In this document: positions 19,634-31,627 of the stretch, piece by piece
How positions within the stretch are numbered: position 1 is the stretch's first letter
How the letters are laid out: every line of letters begins with the position of its first letter
Assembly: GCA_035578905.1 (NCBI GenBank)
Contig: JAQJVL010001197.1
Span: 62,001-126,000 of the forward strand
Source: Stictocephala bisonia
Lineage: Eukaryota > Arthropoda > Insecta > Hemiptera > Membracidae
Direction of reading: 5' to 3'
Length of the DNA: 64,000 nt
Position numbers and translations under genes: made by a program
Notes under the pieces: generated by a model
Seen by the model: the letters and a program-made list of their open reading frames with translations, nothing else
Databases searched by the model: none
Told to the model about the DNA's origin: nothing

Positions 19634-21544
19634 AAAACAAAAGTCTCTACTTAATATTAAAAAAAGATTAAATTGGTATACTTGTGAAATTTATGAACTA
19701 AAAAAGAAAATGCTAGGTTACTATGATATGTACAAGAATTTAATTAGAACTGGTTCTCTGCAGTACAATTGGGCTTATAGGTTATATGTACATTACAAAA
19801 AAGCATACAGAAATAAACTTAAAATCGCAAAGAAGAAGGCATATGAGGAACACATTCAAAATGCTCTCAGTAAATGCAAAGCAGCATGGGAACTTATAAC
19901 ACATGTACCAACCCATTCAAGGCTCACTGACTTGGATGCAGACCATTTAAATACTTATTTTTTAAATTGTGCTCGGGAAATAAAAAACAAATAGTTACAG
20001 GGGCTTATATATCAAACAATATAATGGGGGAAAAACTTAATGTACCAGATTTAAAGTGGAATGACATTACATCTGATCAGATAAGAAATGTTGTTGCTAA
20101 ATTTTCGAACTCAAAGAGCATGGATTTTTATGGGCTATCAAACTACATAGTTAAAAAAACTGCCTCATTAATATCGGAGCCACGCTTTTATTTTCACTCA
20201 ATGTTTACATGAGGGGTATTTTTCTGATTTATTAAAAATTACTAAAGTCATTCCAATATTTAAGAAGGGAAATAAAAAGCTATCAAAAAACTATAGGCCT
20301 GTTTCTATTGTACCAATATTCTCAAAAATACTGGAAACTTTAATTTATCAACAATTAGCTACACATTTTTCTAGACATAATTTGCTTACTGACTGTCAGT
20401 TTGGCTTCAGAGCAAACCGTTCTACTATAACAGCAATCATGAGGTTAGTTGAACAAATCATAGAAGCGTTTGAAAATAAAAAAATGGCTGCATTAAAAAA
20501 AAAAAAATTAAGTAAATCATTTGACTGTGTTCCATTTAATTTTTTAATTGATAAATTTAGGTATTATGGTCTATCTGATTATTCAATAAAAATTATTCAG
20601 TCTTATCTTAACAATAGAAGTCAGTATGTTACAGTCAATAATAAGAACAAATCGGACTTGGGCTAAGTAACTATGGGAGTCCCACAGGGATCAGTCCTTG
20701 GTCCTTTTTTGTTTATTATTTATATAAATAATTTTACAGTTGGTCCAAACATAAATGTTAATAATGCAGATGACATAACAGTAATGGGCACTCATAGTAA
20801 TTTACAAGATTTAGCTCTTCTAATGGATGCTGCACATAAAGGTTCTTTGGAATGGTTCACAAGTAGTGAACTTTTGTGTAATAATGATAAAACCCAAAAG
20901 CTCATTTTAAGTCTCTCAAACAATGAGGAAGTTGATTCTGTTAAAATGCTAGGGATAAAAATTGATAGTAAACTGAATTTGATTTCACACATTGATTATG
21001 TTGCTACTAAAATCAGTAGGGTGTCATATTTATTTTGGAAATTGAGAGATTTAGTATCATTTAAGTATTTAAGGATGTCCTACTTTGGTCTCTTTCAATC
21101 GCATTTAGCATATGGGTTGATCATCTGGGGACACTCAACTCACGTTCATAAACTATTATTGATACAAAAGAAAGTTATTCGACCAATTTCTAGGGTTGGG
21201 CCTATTGAGCATTGCAGGCCACTATTTAAAAGATTAAAAATCTCACTGTCATAAATCTGCACATTTTGCATATTTTACTATACAGTAAAACTAATTGTGA
21301 ACAATTTACTACCAGAGAAGAAGTACATCAGTATAACACAAGGAACAAACACAAAATTGATATACCACGACATAGATTGGCAGTAACAAGTATTTCGTTC
21401 ACTTTGAATTGTGTAAAATGTTACAATAAATTGCCTCAATCAGTTCACAATTTATCTCAAAATCAATTCAGCTCTAAAATAAACAATTGGCTTGTCAATA
21501 ATCCCTTTTATAGCATTTGTGAATTTTTTGATAAAAAAAATTGA
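19634..21544 (+). pseudogene. LINE reverse transcriptase and C-terminal region, broken
   Basis: Fragments in several frames give the linker (19611-19994), the FGFRANRSTITAI block (20399-), LSKSFDCVPFNFLIDKF with the first catalytic Asp (about 20505-20560), GVPQGSVLGPFLFIIYINNF (20676-), and NADDI (20764-) in place of the usual Y/F-ADD active site. The C-terminal part has the WG-x-x-x and QKKVIRPISRVGPIEHCRPL pattern common to Jockey/CR1 elements, then a short frame to 21544. The Tyr to Asn change at the active site and the frameshifts mean the enzyme is dead. Confidence 0.88.
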
Positions 21545-21932
21545 TATATTTTAGAGTGACTGGTTTTCAGTGCACTTCTAGTATAGTGGAAAATCATTTT
21601 ACACATTGAATCTATGTACTGTAGGTTTGTAATGAGATACCCTAATGTTATTAATATTGATTTTTAGATTTAATTTCTTCTGCAGTTGTTAAGTTAAGTG
21701 TTTTAGTTTTTATTGTATTTATGGTACTGTTGTACTTGACGTAACCTATTTCATGTATGTACATTGATTAATGGCAATAAATTTATTTGATTTGATCTAG
21801 TAAATTTGCTTATAAATAACAAACGCCTCCCGTTAACTTATTTACGTAGCTCAAAGGACTTCTTTCTTAATAGTATTTTAGTCTTATACCTTGAAATATA
21901 AATTAACTGAAGAGTTCTTTGAAGTTTCTTAC

Positions 21933-22177
21933 CACAACAGGTTTGAGAAATGCCACAAAAACACAGAAACGACTGCGTTCTTCAATGAGTGCAGCCCGCA
22001 CAGCTCGTTTTTCTGTCTCTTCCAGGATGTACCTTCGCTCTGTCACATCCTGTAGGCCACTTTCCACCCTACGCTGTAGCTCTCCACCTCCAGTCTTACA
22101 ACCCTTGCGAGCTTTCTTCTGCAGCCGCAATGTATCTGTGGATCGTTTCTTCAGTTCTGATCTTGCTCTTTTATACT
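21933..22177 (-). CDS. mim: mim exon: I-BAR domain, central helices
   Basis: The 245-bp exon between TTTCAG|AGTATA and GTTGTG|GTAAGA enters in phase 1 (completing a Glu codon from 44513) and leaves in phase 0. The 81 complete codons give YKRARSELKKRSTDTLRLQK then KARKGCKTGGGELQRRVESG, LQDVTERRYILEETEKRAVR and AALIEERSRFCVFVAFLKPVV. This matches the I-BAR core of MIM/MTSS1: a basic face (KKRS-DTLRLQKKARKG) that contacts phosphoinositides, and the LEETEK-AVR-ALIEER-RFC block of the following helix. The CKTGGG insertion between the basic segment and ELQRRV falls where family members vary. The protein acts at the plasma membrane and cortical actin. Confidence 0.96.
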
Positions 22178-22774
22178 CTGAAACATACCATTTAAAAATT
22201 AACTATGGTTTTGAACTGAATAGCGCGTAAGAAATAAACAATAAAATAACTTACTTAGTATCATGGTAATTTGGTAGTTGCTGAAGATTTGAGGTCAGGT
22301 TTTGAAACAATAGGTAAAGAGGTATATAATAAGAGAGATGGGACATAAGTAAACTTACCTGGAAAGATGAATCTATTGAGTTAGTTAGCTAAATTAATAA
22401 AAGTAGACATTTTGATTTTACTTCTAAACTTTGCAAAATATTTCATCTCTAGTATTTTGAGTAATAAATATATAACTATCTGACCAAAAATTCAGTTAAA
22501 ACTACCTTATTCTTCTAATTAAAAAAGGCATATTAAAATATTTTAATGGCACCATAAATCTCTTTTTTAGAATTTACATTTGTTTTTAATGTAGAGTACA
22601 TTGATTTAATTTTATTACACATGGCTAAATAATATTGTTTGCTACATTTCAATGACAATCAAAAATTAGCCAATTTATACTTTTATAGACTTTTACTTTT
22701 TTAGTGTATATACATAATATTTTAATCCTCCGTTTTGAGTATTTACAAGTATTACTCGTATTTGCAAAAACTTA

Positions 22775-22920
22775 AAATTTTTTTGTTTTTTCTGCTTCTT
22801 CTAAACAGGAATAACATAAAGCGCTAAAGATACAGTTATTTTTGGAAATTAAATTAATACGCTTTAATTTTTTTAAATTTAGAACTAGAATGTTGGTAGA
22901 GTAGTACGTTTAATAAGCAG
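22775..22920 (+). repeat. Dispersed repeat R1, copy 1, left half
   Basis: The sequence around TTAGAACTAGAATGTTGGTA and TAATAAGCAG is also found at about 28200-28330. Here it is interrupted by a LINE, and the second half resumes at 24036. Confidence 0.8.
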
Positions 22921-23183
22921 TTCAGATTCAGATTTTTATTCACCAAAAAACAAACATTGCCACAGGTAATAGTCAATAAAACATAGTTTATACAACAAGT
23001 CTTAGTCTAAGTAATACAATGCATATAAGGAACAAATTAAGTCATTTACATGAAAAGTCTTGAATGCAATAGTATTCACCCCGTATCAAGAATGCTTTTA
23101 AGGTTTTTTTGAATTTGTTTAAATCGGCAATTGACTTTAAACACGGAGTCAGAACATTGTACAGTTTAATGCAATTAAACTGG

Positions 23184-23284
23184 TTGTAAGAGAAAATCAC
23201 TTACTTATTCCGTCGTACAGCTCCTGTGTGAATAGTATATTCAGGAGCTGTACGACGGAATAAGTAAGTGATTTTCTCTTACAA
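23184..23284. repeat. Perfect palindrome, 43-bp arms, 15-nt loop
   Basis: Arms 23184-23226 and 23242-23284 are exact inverse complements beginning TTGTAAGAGAAAATCAC. It lies in the 3' UTR of the truncated LINE. Such a hairpin in a LINE 3' UTR may be a local inverted duplication. Confidence 0.95.
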
Positions 23285-23373
23285 TTTGATTGAACAGCTC
23301 AGGGGCTAAATAATGTATATGAAATTAAACTGGACTTGTTTCTGAAAAAAAGAAGTTTAGTGACGTGGAATAT

Positions 23374-24018
23374 CTAAATAGTCATAATTTTGAAGTGAGT
23401 AAGAGTGTATTTTATACAATTCAGATTTAGTAAACAGATGAAAATTTTTAAAAAGGTGACTGATTCTAAAATATAGATCGATGGAAATGTTAAAAAATTG
23501 TTAATGCGGAAGATGTTTCTACAGGATTCCCTAGCAGAGAGGCCACAAATGATGCGTAAGGCTTTCTTTTGTAATCTAAAAATGTGTAGATTACTTAAAC
23601 TTTGAGCTCCCCAGATTGCCACTGCATAAGACAAGTGGGGGTATACACACTCATAATACGCTGATAGCAGGACCCGCCTTTCTGTAAAGCAAGCTAGTCT
23701 TCGTAGAATGAATAGCCTCTTATTAATTCTGCTAGACACCAAGGCAATGTGGCTTGAGAAAACAAGCTTGCTGTCAATTACCAACCCTAGGAATCCAACC
23801 TCTGAACTCTGTGTTATCTCCGAGTCACCTATAATGAAATTTTGATCTAGGTTAGAGTCAAAAGAACGGATGTGGAATCTAACCACTTTAGTCTTTTGTG
23901 CATTGGCAACAAGTTGGTTACTTGTAAACCACTGCAACAAAGCGCTACCATTTAAAAAAGCATTTATTTCTGCTGCTGAACGATCTTGATTAGATACTAG
24001 TAGAGGTGACATCCACAT
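23374..24018 (-). pseudogene. LINE reverse transcriptase C-terminal fragment
   Basis: The open 214-codon frame starts after the catalytic ADD motif. It has LLQWFTSNQLVANAQKTKVV, GFLGLVIDSKLVFSSHI and YPHLSYAVAIWG, then LQKKALRIICGLSARESCRN. This is the thumb and C-terminal arrangement of Jockey/CR1-type polymerases; compare QKKVIRPISRVGPIEHCRPL in the LINE at 18843-21797. The palm active site is missing, so it is a truncated copy despite the open frame. The Met chosen by the frame is internal. Confidence 0.9.
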
Positions 24019-24035
24019 ATAGACATAAGTGTTTT

Positions 24036-24180
24036 AATTAAAACCTAATCACAGATATTAAATCAGCTGCTTACTGAAATAATGTCAAAAACAAAGACTT
24101 TATCAAACCATTAAACAAGAAAAAGATCCGCTTTTCAGGCACAATTATTTACAATTAAAAAAAATTAATATAAAAATAAG
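24036..24180 (+). repeat. Dispersed repeat R1, copy 1, right half
   Basis: The stretch containing AATTAAAACCTAATCACA, AAAGACTTTATCAAACCATT and CTTTTCAGGCACAA matches 28338-28450. Confidence 0.85.
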
Positions 24181-24440
24181 AAAAAATTTTTGATCTATAA
24201 CGCAGAATTATAGTTTAAACAAACATTTCTCATTAAAAAACGAAAAATATATATACTCTAAACTTTTAGTTTAAAAATTTGATTTCAAAACGTAAACCCT
24301 TTTAATGCCAAGATGGCACCCAGGAGATATGATTTTTTACCTTACTGATCAAGTGCTATGATGATGAGAGAAGTCAGAAAAGTGTATGTTCTGTTCCTTT
24401 CCGAATTTCAACAGTATGTTTTTTGCTCTGTTCTTATCTA

Positions 24441-24909
24441 CAGTGGACTCTCCGGATCAATGTCCAATCCGTACAGCCTCAATTCCGAATATGCCGGAGA
24501 TCAAGTTTAAATGGTCCAAGTGAGGTTGGTGACCTTTAAACGTCTACAATAAATAAGTTATTCCTTTTTAAAAATAAATAGCTTTAAGATATAAGTATAC
24601 TCCAATAAAGAACCCAAAGAAGAAATAAATAAGTTATTTCTGTTAGATGTTGTCTGCGATTATTGACAACTCATAACTAGACAACTTATAATGCAACATT
24701 CTATATTCAAATAATAAAGGGAGATGCGCCTTCATTTTCAACTCATTTATAACGCTACGTATCTATATCATGCATACAGTAGTCAAACATTTGCAGGCTC
24801 TATCAACAACGTGATTTTACCGGAAAAAAAAATAGTCATCTTAATTTATACCTGATCCGGATTGGACGAAATCCAGATGGATGAAATCTATGTACTCAAG
24901 AGTCCACTG
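24441..24909. mobile_element. pogo-like MITE
   Basis: The element begins CAGTGGACTCTCCGGATCAA and ends with the inverse of CAGTGGACTC (GAGTCCACTG). The left flank is TA; the right flank reads CATA, so the duplication is imperfect. At 469 bp with no transposase it is non-autonomous. Subterminal GGATCA and CCGGAT-like motifs occur near both ends. Confidence 0.65.
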
Positions 24910-25830
24910 CATATGTATATCCTTACAACAATTATTACATAAACACAATGGTCTGGAGACATGGAGTGGTGTTTGCACATTCTTTCTATCATAACAAATA
25001 CTGCACATCTTTTTGTTGATGTGCGAACAGCGGTATACTATCAGGTCTAAACTGTCTCGCCTCATTATGGTATTTTGTAGCTCATGGATCCTATTCTAAT
25101 TTTACTTATCACATTGTACTTATCTTTGAACAATCAAAAGACATTGCAACATTTTCAGAAACTTTTCTGATGTAATTTTGTGCATACCTTCAATGTTACA
25201 GATTAGGAACATCTTTTCTTATTACTAAACTTGATTTATTTTACTTTCATCATTAAATACTTCTTTTACTTTCATTATTGATGATTATTTTGCATTAAAA
25301 TCCATTAGCAGATTGAATAGAATATAATATCTTTAATTCGCCAAAACGTAACACTTCGTACAAAGCATAATATAAAGCCTATACATAATAAACATGAAAG
25401 GTTCATAAATGTCATCTCTTAACTTGTAAAGAAAACTTGTATTTGAACATTTTCTTAGCATATTACGTATTGGTACAAATACAATTCAAGTGAAAGTCAC
25501 ACAAAACAAATTTATTACAAAAAAGTACAAATGTAAAAATAATATGGTGATTGATTTCAGCTAACCACGGTATCCATCCTCAGAGGAATTCACAAACGAA
25601 TGAAACTGGTGTTCAACTAACACTTGTCAGGATTGAGAAACTCGGTTAGCAAGAATCACTACTAAAATAGCAGTGGTCAAAATATTTTTGGCTAATGACT
25701 GTTGGCTTTTGTTCTCTTATTTGCTGAAAATGCACTAAAACAATTGTCTTAGAATGAAAATTATAGAACAAGACATTTAAGAGTTTTTAAAGTGATTTAG
25801 TGTTGAAGTCGATTACCATCATAGATGTAA

Positions 25831-25903
25831 AGGTGGGTGGGTGAGTCAGTGCCACCGTACATCTATGGGTAGGTAGGTGGGTCAATTCCACTGTACGTGT
25901 TAG
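25831..25903 (+). repeat. MS35 minisatellite relic, about 2 units
   Basis: GTGGGTGGGTGAGTCAGTGCC and GTAGGTAGGTGGGTCAATTCC units with a TGTACGTG-like end match the 35-bp array at 48700. Confidence 0.8.
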
Positions 25904-28199
25904 GCCTTGTGGGTGAAATACCACACTCAAATATTAGGAGAGACCCCTCCATGAAATAGCCAACACATGTATTAAATTGATAGTTGCCTTCAAGCCAAAG
26001 TCCATGATATAAAAACAGCAAATATGTTTCACGGAATTTCATTGTTTTGTAGAAGGACAAAAATATAAATCCAATTTTATATTTAGGATAAGACTTCATA
26101 ATTATTCACTGTCCTTAATTGTAAATATTGAATTTCCCTCGATATATATTCAATGAACAATTTCATTTTAGAAATTTTAAATTAAAAATGGAGTATTGTA
26201 CAGTTACTTGGTGTTGAGGTTAATTCATTATACTCATGATAAAAAAATGTTTATAATTTAGGGAAAAGTCGACAATAAAAATCTTTTTACTTCAACATAC
26301 ATAAAACGTTTTACAGCTGAAGAGTTATATTTAAATATTAGTTTTCACTAAAAAAATAAATCACAGTCTGGAAATAAACTTCCATTCTTACTTCTCAAAG
26401 AATCCTTAAAAATGCAGAACACTTCTGACAAACTGTGTACTGGAGAATTTACTGGATAAAGCCTGTTGACTTTGCCAGCCATTATTCTCTTTCTTTCTTT
26501 TAAATCCTGAGTCCAGTTCCAATAAGAACTCTGATAAAAAAGCGCTCTTTAATTAGTCAACGAACTATTAACAAAATGTGATTTTACCATCAAGTTACAA
26601 CAATTTTATAATATATGGATTTATAAAATAAAGTCCTGCAGTCTGATGTTCTTTACACTAAATTACTTAAAATCTCTCACTGAGGATTAATTGACCATTG
26701 TAGGAGTTGAATTAAATAAAAAAAAACCCATTTCTTCTGGCTATTATTATTAAAGAGTAATTAAAATGTAACATTTAAAAAAGAGCGCAGCATGAAATAA
26801 TTGTTTCTCTACAAAACCAAATTTCACATTGAATGGAAAAAATAAATAAGTTAATGTTATAAATTATATTTATCACTGAGAGATGAATGAGTGTACCAAG
26901 TAAAATGTAAATCTGACGGTTAAGTACTATATCAAACTAGTTATGGAATCTTTCATAAACCTGCTTTGATTTATAAAACATAAAATATAATACAGGATAT
27001 TCTGATTGCCTCCTAACAAATTTGTGCGTGGTGCATATCATTTTATTGAACACAACCTATTCTTAAATCTGATGTAAGCTCAACAAAGTAGAGATACACT
27101 ATCTATTAAATTAGCATAAAAATACATTGATAGTGTTAAAATGAACAAACTTCATCATAAATAGCTAAATTATTCTCAGTTGATTATAATATACCTATGT
27201 ATCCATTTAAATATATATTCCTTTTTTACTGAAAAAATTATTTACACGATTGGTTTAAAGATATTTTTAAATGTTTTCAGACGTATCAATTTAAAAGGTT
27301 CAATAGTTTTTACATTAAAAAGCCTAGTTTTATTAGAAAAATAATTAAGTATTGCAAATTTAGTTATACTGTAATAAAATATTTGTTTTAGTTTTAACAA
27401 GTTTCTGATTGCTTTTTTATTTAAACTTAATGAAACACTGTGAATTATTAACTTTTACTAATAATTTACTTTAACTAATAAATTAAATAATTTAAGGTAC
27501 TATAGAATGAATAGAGTAGAATGGCTAAAAATAATTCTAACAAAAGAGAACAAAAATCAAAGAAAACCAGGAACTATATTTTATGAATGCAGTGAATCAA
27601 TAACAGCAGAGGAAGAAAAGGAAGAGTGTTTTGTGGAAAGTGGGTTGGCCACTTGAGACTGGAAACACAGAGAAATGCACTTTAGTAAGCGCTCTACACT
27701 TGACGCCTGCTGGGAGTGCGAACCACTTGAACGGACGGCCCTTTCTACCTGTGAGTTTACAGCACCTTCTTCAAGATAATACAACAAGACTTACAAGTCA
27801 AATAATAATCAAAGATTACCAAGAATCAGTACTAAAATCAACTTAAATTTTTTAAATTAAAAGATGAAAATAATGTGTAAAATTGTCCTGAACTGACATC
27901 TTGGAGAAATACTATTGACGTGCTTAAAACAGTGTGCTTTTCTACGAGTAATCCTGTGGTGCAGCTGATAGTTCTTTTCTGATTTTTGGGAACCCTATAA
28001 AGTGTGATTGCGATGTACCTTTCCTTACTGCAAAGCTACAACTAAGATGTGATTCACAGAGAATGCAAAGTAAATCTCTTAGCTATTTTCTACGCTGCTT
28101 ATGCACCTGACAATACTTTTCACAAAGTTAATTGACTAAGGAAATTTCACATCAAGATCTAATTTATTTTGTTACCCTAGTGCTTGGTGTGTGTTGTTT

Positions 28200-28460
28200 T
28201 TTTTTTTTTCTACTTCTGTGCTAGAAAGCGCTAAACCAACACTTCTTTTCGCAAATGAAATAAAAATGCTTTAATTTTTTTTAATTTAGAACTAGAATGT
28301 CGGTAGAGTAGTATGTTTAATAAGCAGTTTTTTTTTAATTAAAACCTAATCACACATATTAAATCAGTTGCTTCTTGAAATAATGTCAAAACAAAGACTT
28401 TATCAAACCATTGAATAAGAAAAAGTCGGCTTTTCAGGCACAACTATTTACGAATACAAA
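28200..28460 (+). repeat. Dispersed repeat R1, copy 2 (uninterrupted)
   Basis: This matches 22775-22920 joined directly to 24036-24180, without the LINE. It is the empty site that fixes the LINE borders. The family is unidentified and no TIR or tail was recognised. Confidence 0.85.
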
Positions 28461-29435
28461 AGTTAAATTAAAGGTAAAATTGGATTTATTTAAAATACTG
28501 GTAGAAGCTATTTTGGAAGTACCCTAATGCAATTGAATAGGGAACACTCTGGAAGCCTCACCCTAAGGAAGCAGGTCTGGAAGGGTGAGGGGAGAGAGGC
28601 TCCCTACATCACTGTCTCACCATAGTTGCAATTAAAATGCAAATGTATTGACATTCATATGAAAGATTGGTACAAAGGGAGAGTTGAATGTAAAATAGTT
28701 GTAGAAGTGAAAATAGTAACCGAAATTAGCAACTGTAATGAGTTTTTATGTAGAATAATGGCTTTTACATATCTGAGCAATTTATAAAAACATTCATCTT
28801 ACATAAGATAAATCGTTAATCGAAGTATATTACACATATTACTTATGTTATGTTACCTCTGCTAAAAACTCCTTATGTACATTGTAACCTTCTATGGGAT
28901 ATTACAAATTCAGAACTTCTATGTGATTTTTTGTTTATAGTGGCTTCAAAGACGAACATATCTATTATATGCCACAAGTCCGGTTCAGATTCTTAAGTAT
29001 AATTCGTCCACAAGTTAACACATTCTGAACAGTCGAGAGTTTGAAAGGCTGGGAGTACTGGAGTTTACACATTACGCCGTATGACTGAGTGGCGTGACTA
29101 AAACACGTAGATCCTGGCCCAGACTAAACAGGCAAGGTTCCTTATAGGATTTATTGTGAGTGTATTTTAGGCCTGGACTTCAGCAGTTTGACATTGAAAC
29201 AGCAAGCTCTATGTATTGGGTAAGTGTTGTACTTCACTGTTAATGTCAAGTTGTTTATATGATATTTTTCTACACTTAGTTTTCGAAAAAAAAAATAAAC
29301 TCATTTAAAATATTTTATTGAAATGTTATAGTTATTTGAAATGATGATAAAATATCGTAAAATAAATTATGTAATATGAAATATTTAAAATAAACTTACA
29401 ACATAAAAACAAAATTCTTCTTTGCAAGAAATTAA

Positions 29436-30573
29436 TCCTTTTAATGCTACAGCATCATTGTGAGAGATGCAGCGATTTAGTCAAAAAGTGTGGGAATCGC
29501 GGTGTATAATATGCTGTAATTATACATAGGATATTATACACATGTAACACACATATTTTACTGACCGCAAACTCCATATTCTGTTCTAAAGCTTCTGAAT
29601 ATTAGTTTGTACGATTTTCTTACAAAACCCCCATATTTTTGAATGAACTATATAGTAGCCTAATAGTATTTCACATCAAACTAAACAAAAATTGTTCTTG
29701 AAAATATTTTATTATTTGTCTATTTACAATTTTTTCTTTTTGTACTGTGGGAAAAACATTTGACACATGTATTCTCAATTTGATATAAAACTAGCACAGT
29801 ACCTGTACTTTTTGTACAGGGTTTACGCTGATTTACATTGTGCTTATTGCATTCAGTAATACAGAATATTTACCTACTGACCAAAAGTGCGTTATGGTCA
29901 GGTACCCATAGGAAAGAATATGGTAGGTATCACTTGTATCTCCTGTGACATCACATGGGTGAAATGGCAACAAGAAACACAAAAATACTGTTCTAACTCC
30001 CGTAGCTTACAATTCCAGCTGATAAGTGGTAAATAACTTGCCTACTATTTAGCTGAAATCTGTTATGCGTTTGGTAAATTTAGTTACCAGCATTTTATTG
30101 AATAAACGAATTTGCTGTCTCATTGTAATACTTACCGTCTTTCCCAGTTACCGTGGTTGTGGTTAGGTTTGGTCTGGTATTTACTTCAGAACTATGTAAG
30201 TTGTTTATTCCAACAGCTGATTAATAAAACTTTATAAACAATTAATTATCATATTGGTATTGCCATAGGGGTTGCATTGATACTTCTTAGAGCCCATAGG
30301 ACGTTGCCCTATAGACCCATGTATTAACCAGACATCCTAAGAATTTTCATGCAAAATTTCAGATGAATGGATTGGGTAGTTTTTGCGTGATTGAGTGTAA
30401 TACACACAGACACCATTAGATTTTTATATGATAGTAAGATAAAATCATGAGAAAATTATGGAGATATGCTATAAAAAATTTATTATGATTTTCCCTAGAC
30501 TTGCATTTTTTTTGTTAAAATTGACTAGCACTTCTGGTCTGACATATGGCTAAATGTGGTAGCACTAAAAGGG
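29436..30573. mobile_element. TTAA-flanked piggyBac-like element (copy B)
   Basis: The left flank is TTAA (29432-29435) and the right flank TTAG (30574-30577). Ends are TCCTTTTAATGCTACAGC and the inverse of CCCTTTTAGTGCTACCAC, 13 of 15 bases alike at the tips. The element is 1138 bp with no transposase. Inside at about 29860-30150 is a repeat shared with 12880-13200. At 30290-30440 is a conserved interspersed segment (GCAAAATTTCAGATGAATGG, TAGTTTTTGCGTGATTGAGT) of a kind common at the ends of insect retroelements. Confidence 0.6.
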
Positions 30574-30929
30574 TTAGTATACAGCATGTGTAGAATGATC
30601 AGATCAGATGTTTTAAGTTTGAACAATTCATAGTTTCACTATTGTTGAATAAATTCTTATAACTACTTTTTTAGATAATGCAAAACAAATAATTATTTAT
30701 TTTTTATTTTCACGTTTCACCACATGTTTTAATTACCGAGGAAAAAAGGTTAACACTAAATACAGATCACCTGATCAAATAAAAGTAGTGTGTGCTACAC
30801 TCTCAAGGTGAAATGTAGAACTACAATAAATCAAAACATATACAGTACTGTTGTTGTGAGAACTTCAATCTGCTTATGGCATGTGAAACTACATTAAACC
30901 ACACAGTCATATGTTTTTTGTAAACAATT

Positions 30930-31093
30930 CAGATTCTCCATTCGAATAACATGGGATCTTTAGGAGCCTGTGGGGCGGGACCCTGTGGACGGATCTGCAT
31001 CAAACTTCACAGAAACCATCTCGGGAGTATACAGGACAACATCCTAAAGTTTCATGGCGATCGGTTGGATGGTTTGGCAGCGCATAAACTTTA

Positions 31094-31155
<62 letters not shown>

Positions 31156-31179
31156 AACATCCTCTTTTATAAATATAGA
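30930..31179 (-). mobile_element. Helitron 5' terminal fragment
   Basis: On the minus strand the sequence starts TCTATATTTATAAAAGAGGA directly after an A, as expected for a Helitron 5' end (TC start, insertion between A and T). An (AT)n run follows, then a subterminal region with CCATCCAACCGATCGCCATG and GGGTCCCGCCCCACAGG. The same subterminal block (GGGCTCCGCCCC, CAAAGATCCC) recurs in the Helitron at 60419-61020. No 3' end was found on this side. Confidence 0.7.
31098..31151. repeat. (AT)n microsatellite
   Basis: About 54 bp of uninterrupted AT dinucleotides inside the Helitron 5' fragment. Confidence 0.97.
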
Positions 31180-31399
31180 TGAAGTGAATCTTAATTGAAA
31201 GTTAACCTAAATCCCTCTAAATACATACATTATACCTTTATTTTGGTTTAAATATTGAATACATTTTTTAATATTCACATTAAATACACAAATAATAATT
31301 TTTTACTTATTATTGAAAATTTATTATTATCCATTATATTATTAAAATAATCTAATAACTTTTATTAAATTAATTTATTATTTTTTTTTAATGTATTGC

Positions 31400-31627
31400 T
31401 TTAATTTATTTATTCTTAGATGCTGATCCTCAATATATGGGGTATATGGATTTCGTATAAGTGTAGTCTTTGTTTCAAACTATTCCTAACAAAGTGTCAC
31501 TAGCCCAAAGACAAATAAACAGCTGGTGGTTATCACCTGATCCCTTTCAAATATTGTTATGACTCTGATTGGGATCGAACTAAGAACCTTTAGCTTATGC
31601 TTATAAAAAACTAAGCTACCGACCAAT
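31400..31627 (-). mobile_element. SINE-A, antisense copy
   Basis: The inverse of the SINE at 18339: B-box region GATTGGGATCGAACTAAGAA, body AAACAGCTGGTGGTTATCAC, and the A-box end GCTACCGACCAATT. It is moderately diverged. Confidence 0.85.

Larger units (their letters stand above)
18843..21797 (+). mobile_element. Non-LTR retrotransposon (Jockey/CR1-type), 5'-truncated and decayed
   Basis: The element begins inside the endonuclease domain and runs through the reverse transcriptase to a short 3' UTR ending in AATAAATTTATTTGATTTGA, a tail type common in insect Jockey/CR1 LINEs. The coding region is broken by several frameshifts and stops. The plus orientation is antisense to mim. No clear target duplication was identified. 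Confidence 0.9.
16921..21932 (-). other. mim: mim intron (5.0 kb)
   Basis: Intron occupied mainly by a TIR MITE (17471-17629), a SINE (18339-18619) and a 5'-truncated LINE (18843-21797). A right end of a TTAA-type element (GGCATTAAAAGGGTTAA) ends near 18147. The rest is AT-rich and featureless to me. Confidence 0.8.
22921..24035 (-). mobile_element. Non-LTR retrotransposon (Jockey/CR1-type), severely 5'-truncated
   Basis: On the minus strand it carries the C-terminal third of a reverse transcriptase (23374-24018), a 3' UTR with a 43-bp-arm palindrome (23184-23284), and the tail GGTGAATAAAAATCTGAATC then TGAA. Its borders are set by comparison with the uninterrupted R1 copy at 28200-28460. 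The orientation is the same as mim. No clear target duplication was seen. Confidence 0.88.
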
